Counted from the stretch's first letter, positions 49,792-61,086 are shown. The stretch: 64,000 bases of DNA from Bryum argenteum (GCA_037043015.1 CM073323.1:7440001-7504000); one strand, 5' to 3'. The notes: generated from the letters alone by a model not told the origin. Made by a program: numbers and translations.

Positions 49792-51551
49792 CTCCGATCG
49801 GTGCCCTAAAACCCAAACCCTAATCCGACGAAATGAGAACATCAAAAGCTTAAGAATACTCAAAACTTAGTAGGCACCTGAATTTCCTTCTTCTCATTCT
49901 TCTAAACGTATAAAGAATGCAGCGTCTAAAAGTAATCCAATCCCAATTCAAACGTTGGTTCATGCATTCATTCATCACACCTACATCTCAATAAAACCCT
50001 CCTCCATCCAAAGAAGAAGGCAACATAACTTTCAAATAAAAGGTATGTATGTTGCAGGTGAATACCTCAGTGAATTTTATCCAAGTCACAGATCCAAAGA
50101 ATTCTTGAAGTAACCTGCAAGAATGAAAAGAACTCGTTACTACAGCAATAGAAACCCACATCGAAGCATGAACAGAAACTAAACATCAGCAAGGAGCACT
50201 TAACTTGAAAAAAACCAGTAACTAGTTTCTCAAAACAATTCAACGGGCTTCAAAACTTACAAAATCCAGGACACCTCGAGGAGGAGAGAATCGTTGCCGA
50301 ATTACGTGGTTTCAACATGCAATCACTTTCACTGCATACCGAACAAACAGAGTCGTATGAACAAATATATCAAAGAAATTGTTGAGCTAGATTTACAAGG
50401 AAGCGTGGGTCACACTTAGTGTGCTAGAAAAGAAATGCCTCGAGGCTGTTGAGACGTCTGCTAGCTACGAGAATCATTTCTCTGTCCTACAACGCCAATA
50501 TACGCCTTCGAATATGAGCTCGACCTAACTTCTGCATTCCCAATATCACTCATTATTGAAAGTCATTCATATATACATTACTCTACCGTCAAAACAAGAC
50601 TATCCATCTGTATCGAAGTTCCTCTGCGTATTCGAAAGGCATACATTGTACGTGTAACCTCATCCAGAGTACAATGAATTCAATAATAAAAAGATCGAAG
50701 GTAAGAGATGTAAAAGCTCACCTCCTGATGATCAAGCTTGCCCCAGGAATTCGAAAGAATTGGACTTAAATGCCCCGAAGATGAGTAGTAGAAGGAGGAT
50801 GATGCACTCTGGAATTCAAACGCAGCTGCAGATTGCAGATTGACGAAAGAGAGGATTACTCCGGACCAGCTCGGGATTGACGACCTTATTCAGAGAATAA
50901 AGTGACATTTATTTCTTTCAATCTATTCTGTTGTGAAGTGTTCCTCAATCGAGGAGGAGTGCTGTGATAAGCAACCTCGGAACCTTCTAGAACCTTCTAG
51001 TAGGTCTTACTCTCCGGTTAGTTCGAGTTAAGTAAAAGTCTAAAGTAAAAGTACCTAAAATTACTGCCCTAACTGGGGGTATATATATGTGAACCATATA
51101 CAGGTTCAATAGATCTTTCAATACCAGTTATATATTGCTTTCTCTTTCTTCTTGCTCACAACATATTCGTCACTGAAACGAATCAAAGTATACTTTATAT
51201 AGCCTGTAACCATCCTACTAGATTTTGCTAGCACAACGAGCGTTCGGCGAATGTAAGAGATCCACTAAAGTATATGGGTGGATGGACAGATGGTCTATGA
51301 ATGCTCATTTTATCATCCGCTCTTCGAGAGAGTTCATCAGTTCTTGTTAGGGTTTAAGGGTTCAGAAACTGACGTCGAAGTGTCCGAATCACCGTCCTGG
51401 TCTCAATTGGCCTTGATTGGTACTCCACAATCGAAATCGAATTCCTTCTTTGCCAGTTGTTGTAGCAGGAGCCGGATCCTTGTACGAATCGATCGTTAGA
51501 CGGGAAACTCTTGAGATTGTAGAGTGTGCTGCAGTCACAAGAGGAATTCCG
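49792..51551. other. region between the divergent LSm-like and NBP35 genes
   Basis: Probably holds leader exons and promoters of both genes. A TATA-like run (GGTATATATATG) lies at about 51078 and another (CTTTATATAGCC) at about 51193. A short duplication (GGAACCTTCTA) is at about 50980. No other gene is supported. Confidence 0.45.
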
Positions 51552-52989
51552 ATGGTGGAGAAGACGGAGGCGGAAGCTCCCGTCGGAGCTGTCCCGGAGG
51601 ATGCAAACCAGCGTAAGATTTTCCCATTTCGGTTTTATTGCTGTTAGATTTTGGGGGAGGAGAATCTTGATTGATCAGCGCCAGGGTGATTATCAGTTGT
51701 GTGTTTGAGCGAGGGTTTCTTAATTTTGGTGATTTTCGGGGAAACAGATTGTCCTGGAACAGAGGCCGAGGAGGCTGGGAAAGCATCAGCCTGCGATGGC
51801 TGTCCGAACCAGCAAATATGTGCTACTGCTCCGAAAGGACCAGACCCAGGTAGGTTTGTCTTAGTGAGTTAGGTTAATTTACATTCTGGCTTCATTAGAG
51901 AAGCTGAAGAATCGACAGTTAGATTGAAGCAAGCGATCGGAACTGTTTTAAGTTACACTTGGATTAGGTTATTTTGCAATTCTGTAACCTTGCAATTTTG
52001 TTGTTTTGTAATTTTGTTGTTTTGCTATTTCGTTATCTTACGGAGGCGAGCATGTTGTACAAGCAGATATGGTAGCTATCGAGGAGCGAATGCGTTCCGT
52101 GAAGCACAAAATTCTGGTGTTGTCAGGAAAAGGCGGGGTAGGCAAGAGCACATTTGCTGCACAGTTGTCATTTGCCTTAGCAGGGCTTGATAAGCAGATT
52201 GGGCTTTTGGACATCGACATATGCGGCCCAAGTATCCCCAAGATGCTTGGGTTGGAGGGAAAAGAAATTTATTATAGCAATTTTGGCTGGTCGCCAGTGT
52301 ACGTGGAAGACAATCTGGGTGTGATGTCTATTGGATTTATGTCGCCAGACCCCGACGTGGCAGTGGTCTGGCGAGGACCCCGAAAGACTGCGTTGATCAA
52401 GCAGTTCGTTATGGATGTGAACTGGGGCGACTTGGACTACCTGGTGGTGGATGCTCCTCCTGGCACCTCCGATGAGCACATCTCCATCTCGCAGTACTTG
52501 GAGGCAAGTAACGTGGACGGGGCGATCATTGTGACCACTCCGCAGGAAGTCTCCTTGATTGACGTGCGGAAGGAGATCAACTTCTGTAAGAAGGTCGGGA
52601 TCAAGGTGCTTGGCGTGGTGGAGAATATGAGTGAACTGCGTCTGCAGTTGGAGAGCGCGGAGTACGTATCTGCGGATGCTCACATGGAGGAGCACGACGT
52701 GACATCGGAGCTTCTTGCCGTGCTCAAACTGCATGCCCCTCACCTGCTCTCCAGTTTTATCAAAACACCGGTGTTTTACGGAGGTGCTGGCGGTGCTGAA
52801 AAGATGTGCAAGCAGATGAAGGTGCCGTTCCTGGGCCGCGTGCCCATGGATCCTAACCTTGGCCAGGCTGCCGATGAGGGACGGTCATGCTTCGGCGACT
52901 TGAAGTGCAGTGCCAGCGCTGGAGCTCTCCGCGCTATTATTAACAGAGTCCTCAAGGTCATTGAGAAGGGAGACACTGTCTCAGTATGA
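51552..52989 (+). CDS. NBP35: NBP35-type Fe-S cluster scaffold P-loop NTPase
   Basis: Three exons (51552-51612, 51748-51849, 52067-52989) give 361 residues of the Mrp/Nbp35 ATPase family, which assembles and transfers [4Fe-4S] clusters to cytosolic apoproteins. The N-terminal ferredoxin-like motif CX13CX2CX5C is exact (Cys 22, 36, 39, 45). The deviant Walker A GKGGVGKS is at residues 75-82, followed by [16 protein letters not shown], the switch [12 protein letters not shown] and [16 protein letters not shown]. After ENMS the usual CPXC pair found in fungal and animal Nbp35 is missing, as known for plant NBP35, supporting the idea that the plant protein works without a CFD1 partner. The spacer after ENMS is also plant-like, with residues of unknown role. 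The start is the ATG giving MVEKTEAE. Confidence 0.95.
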
Positions 52990-53622
52990 AGAGATTTTAG
53001 CCTTTGTGAATAGACCTTTGCCATGTACTTTGTGTGTAGGTGATGCTGGTGTGTCCATAATATAGCGCCAACGATTCTCAATTGTGTTCTCTGTGGGCTT
53101 ACTTGCATGAATATCTGGTCCTTCTTCCGTATATCGATGCATTCTTGCAAGTGAACTTCTTTCGATGAATTCCTCTACTCGATTCACGAGTGTTGTGATA
53201 AATTGACTGATGAAAATATCATGGCATCCTTTGTATCATTATTGTTCACGTTTTTTGACTGGCTACACAAGAGTCAGTTTTTGTCGACCAGATTGGAGAT
53301 GCACCTTCCGAGACTGTTTGATCGAAAGAGGAATCTGCACGTTTGGGGAGGGGAATATTCGCACATGATTGATGTATCGTCTTCTCCGACACGGAGCTTC
53401 TGCATTTGCATTGTAAGCTGGGCGACTGATGCATTAGGCCTCAATAGCCAGCCAGCCCTTTAACGCTCGGGAATCCAAATAAGGGCAGATTTGCATTGTG
53501 GCGAGACAGGGCGGTCGTTAAGAGGGGTAGTAACTGCAGCTGGGGACTATCGTGCTTGGTGTTAGTTCGCCATAGCTAGGGTTTCACTTCGTCGTGCGCA
53601 GATCGAGCAACAAGTTATCGCA
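52990..53622. other. NBP35 3' flank and promoter of the esterase gene
   Basis: Presumed 3' UTR of NBP35 to about 53200, then the upstream region of the esterase start at 53623. Open frames here are short and have no recognisable domain. Confidence 0.5.
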
Positions 53623-54601
53623 ATGGAGATCTTCATCTTATCGGGACAGAGCAACATGTCAGGGCGTGGAGGCGTTGAATTCGTGGACGGATCGGGGCAC
53701 AAGAAGTGGGATGGCAAGATTCCTGCTGAGTGTGAAGCAGAGCCAGGCTCGATTCTACGCTTGAGCCGCGCTTTAGAATGGGAAGAAGCCCACGAGCCAC
53801 TTCACGCGGACATCGACAGTGGTAAGCTACCCACCGCCCTCATTTCCTAAATTGGAAGAGTCCTTCTACAGGAAAGCTCAAGCTTTGGTAAATCAATTTG
53901 CTGCAGAGAAGCCGTGTGGTGTAGGGCCAGGGTTAGTATTCGCAGCATCGCTTCTGCGAGCTCGCAAGTACAAAGTGAAGCCCACAGGGCCACAAATCGG
54001 CCTGGTGCCATGTGCGTGGGGAGGATCGGCCATAAGCGAGTGGGAGCGAGGCGAAGTGCTCTACGACCGCATGATTGAGCGGACAAAAGCGGCAATGGAG
54101 CGTCCTGGTGCCGTTTTGAAAGCGCTTCTATGGTATCAAGGCGAGAGTGACTCGGATCGGAAGTCTCGCGCTGAGGTTTACGAGCACAAGTTGATCAGTT
54201 TCTTCAACAATGTGCGCGAGGATCTGCGGAGCCCTGACCTTCCTATCTTCCAGGCACTCACATTCCTCCCAAACATTGACCTTCACTTCATTTGCAGCTT
54301 GAATTGATGCTGGACCATGTAATATGTGCAATGGAATGACTCTTTCGCGTGCTTGCATTGATTGTAGGTGGCAATCAATTGGCCGAAAGCTCCCCATCCG
54401 GAGTTGGTTGAGCAAGTGAGGAAAGCACAAAAGGCTGCATGCGATCAAGTGAAGCAGTTGTATCTCGTCGATGCCCTTGGTCTTCCTCTGTTGAGCGATG
54501 AGATTCACCTCACTACTGAAGCACAGACCAAGGTGGGACTCATGCTCATGGAGAAGTATACCTCAACAGGCGAGGGACGGGAGGCCTTGAGCACGTCCTA
54601 A
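53623..54601 (+). CDS. carbohydrate esterase, sialate O-acetylesterase domain (CE6-like)
   Basis: Three exons (53623-53821, 53907-54253, 54368-54601) give 259 residues of the SGNH-type SASA/DUF303 esterase family, plant members of which remove acetyl groups from cell-wall sugars. The blocks are GQSNMSGRG (nucleophile Ser, residues 8-16), GLVPCAWGGSAISEW, WYQGESD and the catalytic pair D-x-x-H in SDEIHL near the C-terminus. The junction after exon 1 gives DSEKPCGVGPG, as in the family. Intron 2 begins GCACTC after CAG, so it must use a GC donor; no GT is available in frame. There is no obvious secretion signal, as in the Arabidopsis relative At4g34215. Confidence 0.9.
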
Positions 54602-54658
54602 GTCAAATTTCGCTGAAGAAGTGAAACTAGATAGGGAACAAGCAAAAAGTACTGTACA

Positions 54659-55594
54659 GTCCCCTCTAGATGATTTACGAATTCAGCATTCAAGGACAAT
54701 TTTCCTATCAACTTTGAACATTGCTTGTGCACTCAAAAATGATCCGATTTCAAAACCGTGAAGTGCGTTGCAACAACAATGAAGACTACTACATCTTTGA
54801 CATGATTGCACACATTCGACAATGAAAGAAATATAAACGAGTAGAAATACTTCATACACTATCGACAAACAAGTGTTACCATTCTTTGCTTCAATTTGAA
54901 TGTTCATTCTAGCTTGCAAATTTGAATTGAGCTTGCAATTTTGTTCTTTAGATATTGTAGATCATTCTAATGCATAATTTGTATCACTTCTGCTTCATGC
55001 TACAATCTGGAGCGGAGTCTTAAATATTCTTGATATTTAAAGAATTTCTGTCAAAGCTTGTAAAAGCCCTTCCCACTCCTCAACAATGTTGCACTAGAAA
55101 GTAAAGGGTGGTGCGTGAGACATTGAGTAATATCTCTCAAGAATTGATTACTAAGCTCAGATATGTCTGTTATTCTTGCCGATTTTAAGGAATGACTTAT
55201 CAATCTACTATAAATACTATGTAATACCTTTACAAAAATTTCTCCACACCACAACACGAGAGAAAGAGATACAAATCATGCATCACAAATAAGCTATAGT
55301 ATCTAAAGAACTAAGTTCTAAGCTCATTTCAAATTTGCAAGTTAGAATGAACATTCAAATTGAAGCAAAGAATGGTAATACTTGTTTGTGCATAGTGTGT
55401 GAAGTATTTGTAATTTTTTTATTCCTTTCGTTGATGAAAGTGTACAATTGTATTGAAAATGTAGTAATCTTCATTGTGGTTGCGACGCACTTTACGGTTT
55501 TGAAATCCGATCATTTTTGAGTGCGCAAGCAATGTTCAAAGTTAGTGGAGAAACTATCCATGACTGCTGAATTCGTAAATCATTTGGAGGGGAC
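54659..55594. mobile_element. foldback DNA element A, 936 bp
   Basis: Non-coding element with inverted terminal arms of about 310 bp (ends GTCCCCTC and GAGGGGAC) around a central part of about 300 bp. It is flanked by TGTACA at 54653-54658 and 55595-55600. It begins only about 57 bases after the esterase stop codon, so it lies in that gene's 3' UTR or just beyond. Element B is the same family, same length, in the opposite orientation. Confidence 0.88.
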
Positions 55595-55600
55595 TGTACA

Positions 55601-56536
55601 GTACCCTCCAGATGATTTACGAATTCAGCACTGAGGGACAGTTTTTCATCAACTTTGAACATTGCTTGTGCACTCAAAAATGATCCGATTTCAAAACCGT
55701 AAAGTGGGTTGCAACCGCAATGAAGACTACTACCTCTCCAATACTATTGTACACATTCATCAATGAAAGGAATATAAACGATTAGAAATACTTCATACAC
55801 TATCGACAAATAAGTGTTACCATTCTTTGCTCCAATTCGAATGTTCATTCAAGCTTGCAAATTTGAAATAAGCTTGCAAGTTTGTTCTTTAGATAGTGTA
55901 GCTCATTTGTAATGCATGATTTGTATCTCTTCCTCTCGTGTTGTGGTGTGGAGCAATTTTATTAAAGGTAGTACATAGTATTTATAGTATATTGATAAGT
56001 CATTCCTTAAAATTGGCAAGAATAACAAACATATCTGAGCTTGGTAATCAATTCATGAGAGATATCACTCAATGTCTCATGCACCACCCTTTACTTTCTA
56101 GTGCAACATTGTTGAGAAGTGGGAAGGGCTTTTACAAGCTTTGACAGAAATTCTTTAAATATCAAGAATATTTAAGACTCCGCTCCAGATTGTAGTATGA
56201 AGTAGAAGTGATACAAATCATGCATTAGAACAATCCACAATATGTAAAGAACAAAATTGCAAGCTCATTTCAAATTTGCAAGCTAGAATGAACATTCAAA
56301 TTGAAGCAAAGAATGGTAACACTTGTTTGTCGATAGTGTATGAAGTATTTCTAATCATTTATAATCCTTTCATTGTCGAATGTGTGCCATCATGTCAAAG
56401 ATGTAGTAGTCTTCATTGTGGTTGCAACGCACTTCACGGTTTTGAAATTGGATCATTTTTGAGTGCACAAGCAATGTTCAAAGTTGATAGGAAAATTGTC
56501 CTTGAATGCTGAATTCGTGAATCATCTGGAGGAGAC
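55601..56536. mobile_element. foldback DNA element B, 936 bp
   Basis: Same family and length as element A but with the central part inverted. Ends GTACCCTCCAGATG and CATCTGGAGGAGAC. It shares the TGTACA at 55595-55600 with element A and has TGTACA at 56537-56542 on its right. Confidence 0.88.
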
Positions 56537-56542
56537 TGTACA

Positions 56543-57178
56543 ATAGGGTGACATTCAAATTGGCCGTTTCTATGTTTTGCAATCCCCTCCTCTCGGATTC
56601 TATGTTTTGCAATCCCCTACTGTACTTTTTTGTGTACATCTTTTGGCTTTGAAATTTATCTCATATGTTACCAGCGTAGAGATGATCTTGTGCCAAAAAT
56701 TTCACCATGTATCAACAAAAACTCAATCCTAAGGAGGGCGTCAAAGTTGGAAGTAGTAAAATGGTTTTCCCCTTTGTTTCTCAAAACTACACATGTTGAT
56801 AGATTTGGAATATTATTTTTTGTATGGGTCTTTTGGACTTGAAATTTTCCACACATGCAAACAACATAAAAATGTTTTTGCTCCAAAAATTTCATGGGCA
56901 AAAAAAAATTTCCTCAATTCTTGGGAGGGTGTCAAAGTTGGCAGCTGTGACACTTTTCTCACAACTATCCCATGTTGGTAGATCTTGCATAAGTTTTTTT
57001 GTATAAGTCTCCTGGACTTGAAATTTGGTATGCATGTTTTCAACATAAAGATGATGCTGTCCCCAAATTTTCATGGTAAAATAAAAATTTCTCAGCTTTG
57101 GGGAGGGTGTCAAAGTTGGCAGCAGTGTAGGACACTATCCCTGGAACTACTAAACGGCCAATTTGATTGTCACCCTAT
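56543..57178. mobile_element. inverted-repeat element C, 636 bp, with tandem-repeat core
   Basis: Different family from A, B and D. Terminal inverted repeat of about 26 bases (ATAGGGTGACATTCAAATTG and on through GCCGTTT). The interior is three tandem units of about 180-190 bp, marked by GTCAAAGTTGG at 56740, 56931 and 57109 and by GACTTGAAATTT. It is flanked on both sides by TGTACA (56537-56542 and 57179-57184). Confidence 0.82.
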
Positions 57179-57184
57179 TGTACA

Positions 57185-58116
57185 GTCGGGTACAGAAATA
57201 ATTCGAACTGCATTTGAAGGCAGTTTCTGAAAAAACTTCGAAATGTGCCTATATATTCAAAAATGATCGGAATTGCAATCCGTAAAAGGCGTTGGAACCA
57301 CGTCAGAGTGTTTTACACTATCATTGCAAAAAATTGCTTCTTTTTTGTAAATTTTTTTTAAAGAACTAAAACTCTACATGTTCCATCCACAATTGACCAT
57401 TGTCGCTTTGTGCTTCAATTACAATGTTCATTTTCAGATGCAAAATTGATATGAGTGCCATAAGTTGTTCTTTAGCTACTTGAGCTCAATGTTGAATGTT
57501 CAAAAATACTTGCTCCCTCTAAACTTCTGAGTTGGAGTAGTTTTGTGATAAGTTTCCAATCAACACTTAAGGTGTGAAATTGAACTTTGATTTAAACTCG
57601 ACGAGAATGCTAAAAGAATTTGAGTTTGGCAATGAGCTTTTGAAAGTAATCACACTAACTTTATCAAACCATCCTTTAAGTCCTTGTAGGACATTCTAGT
57701 GGTGTGAATGGCTTCACAAAGTTTTGAGAAAAATTGACTAGTCATAAGCACATTCTAAGACATTCCTCCTACCCAAGAAAAAAACTAGGAACATTTCAAT
57801 GATTCAATAAGCATGAGCTCAAGTAGCTAAAGAACAACTTATGGCACTCATATCAATTTTGCAACTGAAAATGAACATTGTAATTGAAGCACAAAGCGAC
57901 AATGGTCAATTGTGGATGGAACATGTAGAGTTTCAGTTCTTTGAAAAATTAAACAAAAAAGAAGCAATTTTTTGCAGTGATAGTGTAAAACACTCTGATG
58001 TGGTTCCAACGCCTTTTACGGATTGCAATTCCGATCATTTTTGAGTATATAGGCACATTTCGAAGTTTTTTCAAAAACTGCCTTCAAATGCAGTTCGAAT
58101 TATTTCTGTACCCGAC
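57185..58116. mobile_element. foldback DNA element D, 932 bp
   Basis: Inverted arms of about 300 bp, ends GTCGGGTACAGAAATAATTC and its complement. Distantly related to A and B: the arm segments with ATGATCCGATTTC and ATGATCGGAATTG occupy the same position, and both have TTGTTCTTTAG at the inner arm edge. It is flanked by TGTACA at 57179-57184 and 58117-58122. A solo end-like sequence (TTTACAGTCGGGCGCAG) occurs at about 58175. Confidence 0.88.
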
Positions 58117-59239
58117 TGTACATTGAAACCAAGGAGGCAATTTTGAAGAATGAAACCCATGCGGAAGTCTCTAGTTTACAGTCGGGCGCAGCAATTGTAG
58201 CAATTCCATGAATACAAAATCTAAAACTAAGCTCCTGAGCGTCATTCATTCTCTTAAGGGCCGGTTTACACTACGATGGAGAAGGCCTCCAGTCCGTCAA
58301 GAATGCTTAGCCAAGACATGGTTATATGAGGCAAATGGTGAATGCGTCGGAGAAGAATTAAATGCAATTAAAATTTCTTGAGTCTTGACGGGTTGTAGTC
58401 TAAACACCTAGAGGAGAAGTTTAGCGGTGATGTCCACCGCAGAAGTCCACCGGTGAAGAGAAGCTCACCTAATGGTGAAGATTTTTTGTGATACAAAATC
58501 ATAATTCCCTACATTCACATTGTATGAAAATACATCAACAAATCTTTCCTTTCATAAAAATCAATATGCATAAGACAAAATGAGTAAACTTTAAATTAAA
58601 TTTAATAATCAATTTGCGCCGTAGACTAATAATTTCTATGGTTCAGTTTAACATTAGATAGTATAAACACATAATATGGTCATTTTATGTTCAATGTCAT
58701 TCAAAAATAGTAATGCAAAGCTTGGTTTTGAAACTTGTTATTCTTTGAGGCAGTTGATGATGCGGATTGAATGGTAGTATCCGGTTGAATTTCATCTTCA
58801 TTAGCATTTGTTGAGTTTTCTTGTCCTCACACACTAGTGTTGTCCACTCACGTGTTTCATAACGAAACTGGCTTGATGATCAATCGAATTATAAAACTTA
58901 CATTCATGGTGGTCATTTCATGTAATCAAGTTAGCAAGTTTGTCCTCCTTGTAATGTTGAAAACTATCTCAAATTTCTTTCGACATACCTTGACCGTATG
59001 TGAAAATCCAAGAATTGTCACTATCATTTGTGCTTAAAGTCAAACCCATATATCAACACCTAATTAATATCAATTTTTATATCTCACTTGCTCATGTGCA
59101 CGAGAAGATGATAAAATGCCAAAAAAATGAGCTCTAAGCCTTCAAAATGGCTTCGAAAAATTTATTACATCATGTGGAGCTAGAGTAGCAAGTGTATATC
59201 AACACTAATGTGAGCTGAAGACAAGGAAAATGTGGGGAT

Positions 59240-59330
59240 GGATGGCTACCTTAGGGGGCTTGGTTAGTGGTCATGAGGTGCGAGGTTCAAGTCTTCTTAG
59301 ACTACATACCTTAGGTTTTTAAAAGTCAGA
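59240..59330 (+). mobile_element. tRNA-derived SINE head inside the Harbinger-like element
   Basis: GGCTTGGTTAGTGGTCATG (A-box-like) is followed by CGAGGTTCAAGTCTTC, an excellent B box at normal spacing. The 3' extent is not clear; no LINE-type tail follows. Confidence 0.6.
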
Positions 59331-59381
59331 TCTGAGATTTACGGCCGAGATTCAATTTTGAAAATAATTTTTTTTATTGAC

Positions 59382-59458
59382 GAGATGTTCTCCGGAACAG
59401 TGATTTCTTGTCGGGCCTCTTGAGGTTGGACAAAAAATCACTGTCCTGGAAAACATCT
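59382..59458. repeat. 27-bp inverted repeat (hairpin)
   Basis: GATGTTCTCCGGAACAGTGA, then TTTCTTG, pairs with CAAAAAATCACTGTCCTGGA, then AAACATC, across a loop of about 22 bases with only a few mismatches. It may be the ends of another small inserted element. Confidence 0.8.
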
Positions 59459-59671
59459 TGAGCAAAAAGTACCGCCACCTAAGTGACCATGTCATTTTTT
59501 CATCCATGACAAAAGTTCTCCACCTTTAATTTCTTCACCAAGTGTAAACACCCACCAGTCAAGAATGGTATTTTCGACCAATCACATTGGAGAAACGCCC
59601 TTTTTTTCTTGACCGGTGGACTTCTCCACCGTAGTGTAAACCGGCCCTAAGTCTTGAGCAATGTTGACTGA

Positions 59672-59743
59672 TTAAGCTAAGAAGCTCTTGAGCTTGTCCA
59701 TCTCTTCCGTGCTTCCAACGTACAAAGGCACATGTTGATGAAC
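59672..59743 (-). pseudogene. orphan last exon of fructose-1,6-bisphosphatase
   Basis: After a clean acceptor (GCTGCAG) 72 bases encode VHQHVPLYVGSTEEMDKLKS, then FLA and a stop. This is the C-terminal end typical of the plant FBPase group with ...VHQRVPLYIGSTEEVEK. No upstream FBPase exon is visible on the minus strand before the RING gene at 60454 or elsewhere in the window, so this looks like a gene fragment rather than part of a working gene. The Harbinger-like element ends about 24 bases beyond the stop. Confidence 0.75.
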
Positions 59744-60453
59744 CTGCAGCACGCAACACAATGGATCGATCAAAAACCGATCGATTACCGTAGTGTCTTC
59801 TTCAATCTTCGATCAAAGGCTGCATGCGAGCATCGGATGAAGAATTTATGGATAAAGTTTGAATTTGATAATGAGGACATCTAGAGGTTTTATACATGAT
59901 ATTGTTTACATTTGAATTATTTATTTGGGTATAGATGTGTGTGCAAGGTTTAAGTTATATTTCATTCATAGTTTTACTTTTGAAATATTACCCAAGTAGA
60001 TATGAATGGGTGTGTTGCCATACTATATGATTTGGGTTTGAATTGTTTTTTAGTGAGCAAAGTAAAAGTAAGAGGTGAGCATAATTGGTAAGTTTTTTGA
60101 TGAAGAATAATAGATATTTACATATATTTTTTTATTCGTGTGATGAAAGTTGGAGGTGAACACAAAACAAATGTTTTGATGAACTTTGTAAAATGAGATA
60201 CATTATTGTCGACAAGTTCAAGACAATCCCAATAGAGTGAAGAATGTATGTAGTTATCTTGACATGACTTGATGAAAATACAACTATAGTTATATTTTAC
60301 TTTTACTTTTCTGACATTTTCCTCAACTATATATACATGTATATATTACACAAATCTTTATTGTACTCAAAAAACAAAAGATTAAGGGTCACAATCTCAT
60401 ATTGTCATCAAATATAATACTAGTCTAGAAAGACATATACTAGATCAATAGTC
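59744..60453. other. AT-rich region upstream of the RING gene
   Basis: No FBPase sequence or other gene seen. The last 150 bases contain TATATATACATGTATATATT (about 60328), a possible TATA region for the RING gene. Confidence 0.5.
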
Positions 60454-61086
60454 ATGGCAGAGGATTTATCTTCAATGTTTAGCTCTTTGAATATTGATAC
60501 GGGAAGCTTGAATGAACCTTTGAATGTGTTCCGCTGCTATATTTGCATGGAGCCTCCTACAAGGCCAGTTGCAGGTCTTTGTGGTCACATTTTCTGTTGG
60601 CCTTGTATATATCAATGGCTTGAAGATGAACCCAAGCCATGTCCCATTTGTAGACATCTTCTTGATAAGGACCAAAATATCATTCCTCTTTATAGTGGTG
60701 GAAATCATGTGGAACCAATCAATCAGAATATCAACAAGGTTCAAGAAAATGAAGATGCTTTACCAAGTCCTGACAATCTGTTACTATTCATGGATACTTT
60801 GGTTAGTTTGTGTCCACAAGGTGCACAAGGGTATAGAAATGGAATGGCCCACGCTATGACGTGTAGGCAAGTCGGACAAATGGTTTCAAATGCACTTATT
60901 ATGAAAAACTGCCAAAGAAAAATACTTTCTGTAATAACGAAGCAAGTGCGAGATTTACAGATGGAAAAAGGCAATCTTGAACATCAAGTACAATGTTTGA
61001 GTAGTAGGATGTATGACTTGGAAATGGAGAGAGATTCGTTAAGACTTCAAGTTGGGGATTTGGAAAATGACAATGTAGATAATTAG
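60454..61086 (+). CDS. RING-finger protein, RMA/RNF5-like RING with coiled-coil tail
   Basis: Single-exon gene of 210 residues, a predicted E3 ubiquitin ligase. A C3HC4 RING has Cys 28, 31, 43, His 45, Cys 48, 51, 63 and 66, in a context (PTRPVAGLCGHIFCWPCIYQ) typical of the RMA/RNF185 family of ER-associated ligases. The C-terminal transmembrane anchors of that family are absent. Instead residues 150-205 form a heptad-like helix (QVRDLQMEKGNLEHQVQCLS and on), probably a coiled coil. The product is therefore expected to be soluble or attached through a partner. Lack of introns and AT-rich codon use may indicate a retrocopy that has diverged. Confidence 0.85.
   Translation: MAEDLSSMFSSLNIDTGSLNEPLNVFRCYICMEPPTRPVAGLCGHIFCWPCIYQWLEDEPKPCPICRHLLDKDQNIIPLYSGGNHVEPINQNINKVQENEDALPSPDNLLLFMDTLVSLCPQGAQGYRNGMAHAMTCRQVGQMVSNALIMKNCQRKILSVITKQVRDLQMEKGNLEHQVQCLSSRMYDLEMERDSLRLQVGDLENDNVDN

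Larger units (their letters stand above)
58258..59647. mobile_element. non-autonomous PIF/Harbinger-like DNA transposon, 1390 bp
   Basis: Terminal inverted repeat GGGCCGGTTTACACTACG at both ends, continuing imperfectly through GGTGGAGAAG, with a 3-base TAA duplication (58255-58257 and 59648-59650). A TAA/TTA target and a G/C-rich tip fit PIF/Harbinger. Subterminal stretches repeat TCCACCG and AGTCTTGAC motifs. No transposase was recognised. A tRNA-like SINE head and a strong internal hairpin lie inside. Confidence 0.82.

Noticed and set aside
58837-59037. transposase remnant in the Harbinger-like element
   Set aside because: Neither strand shows a DDE or Myb-like motif that I could defend.
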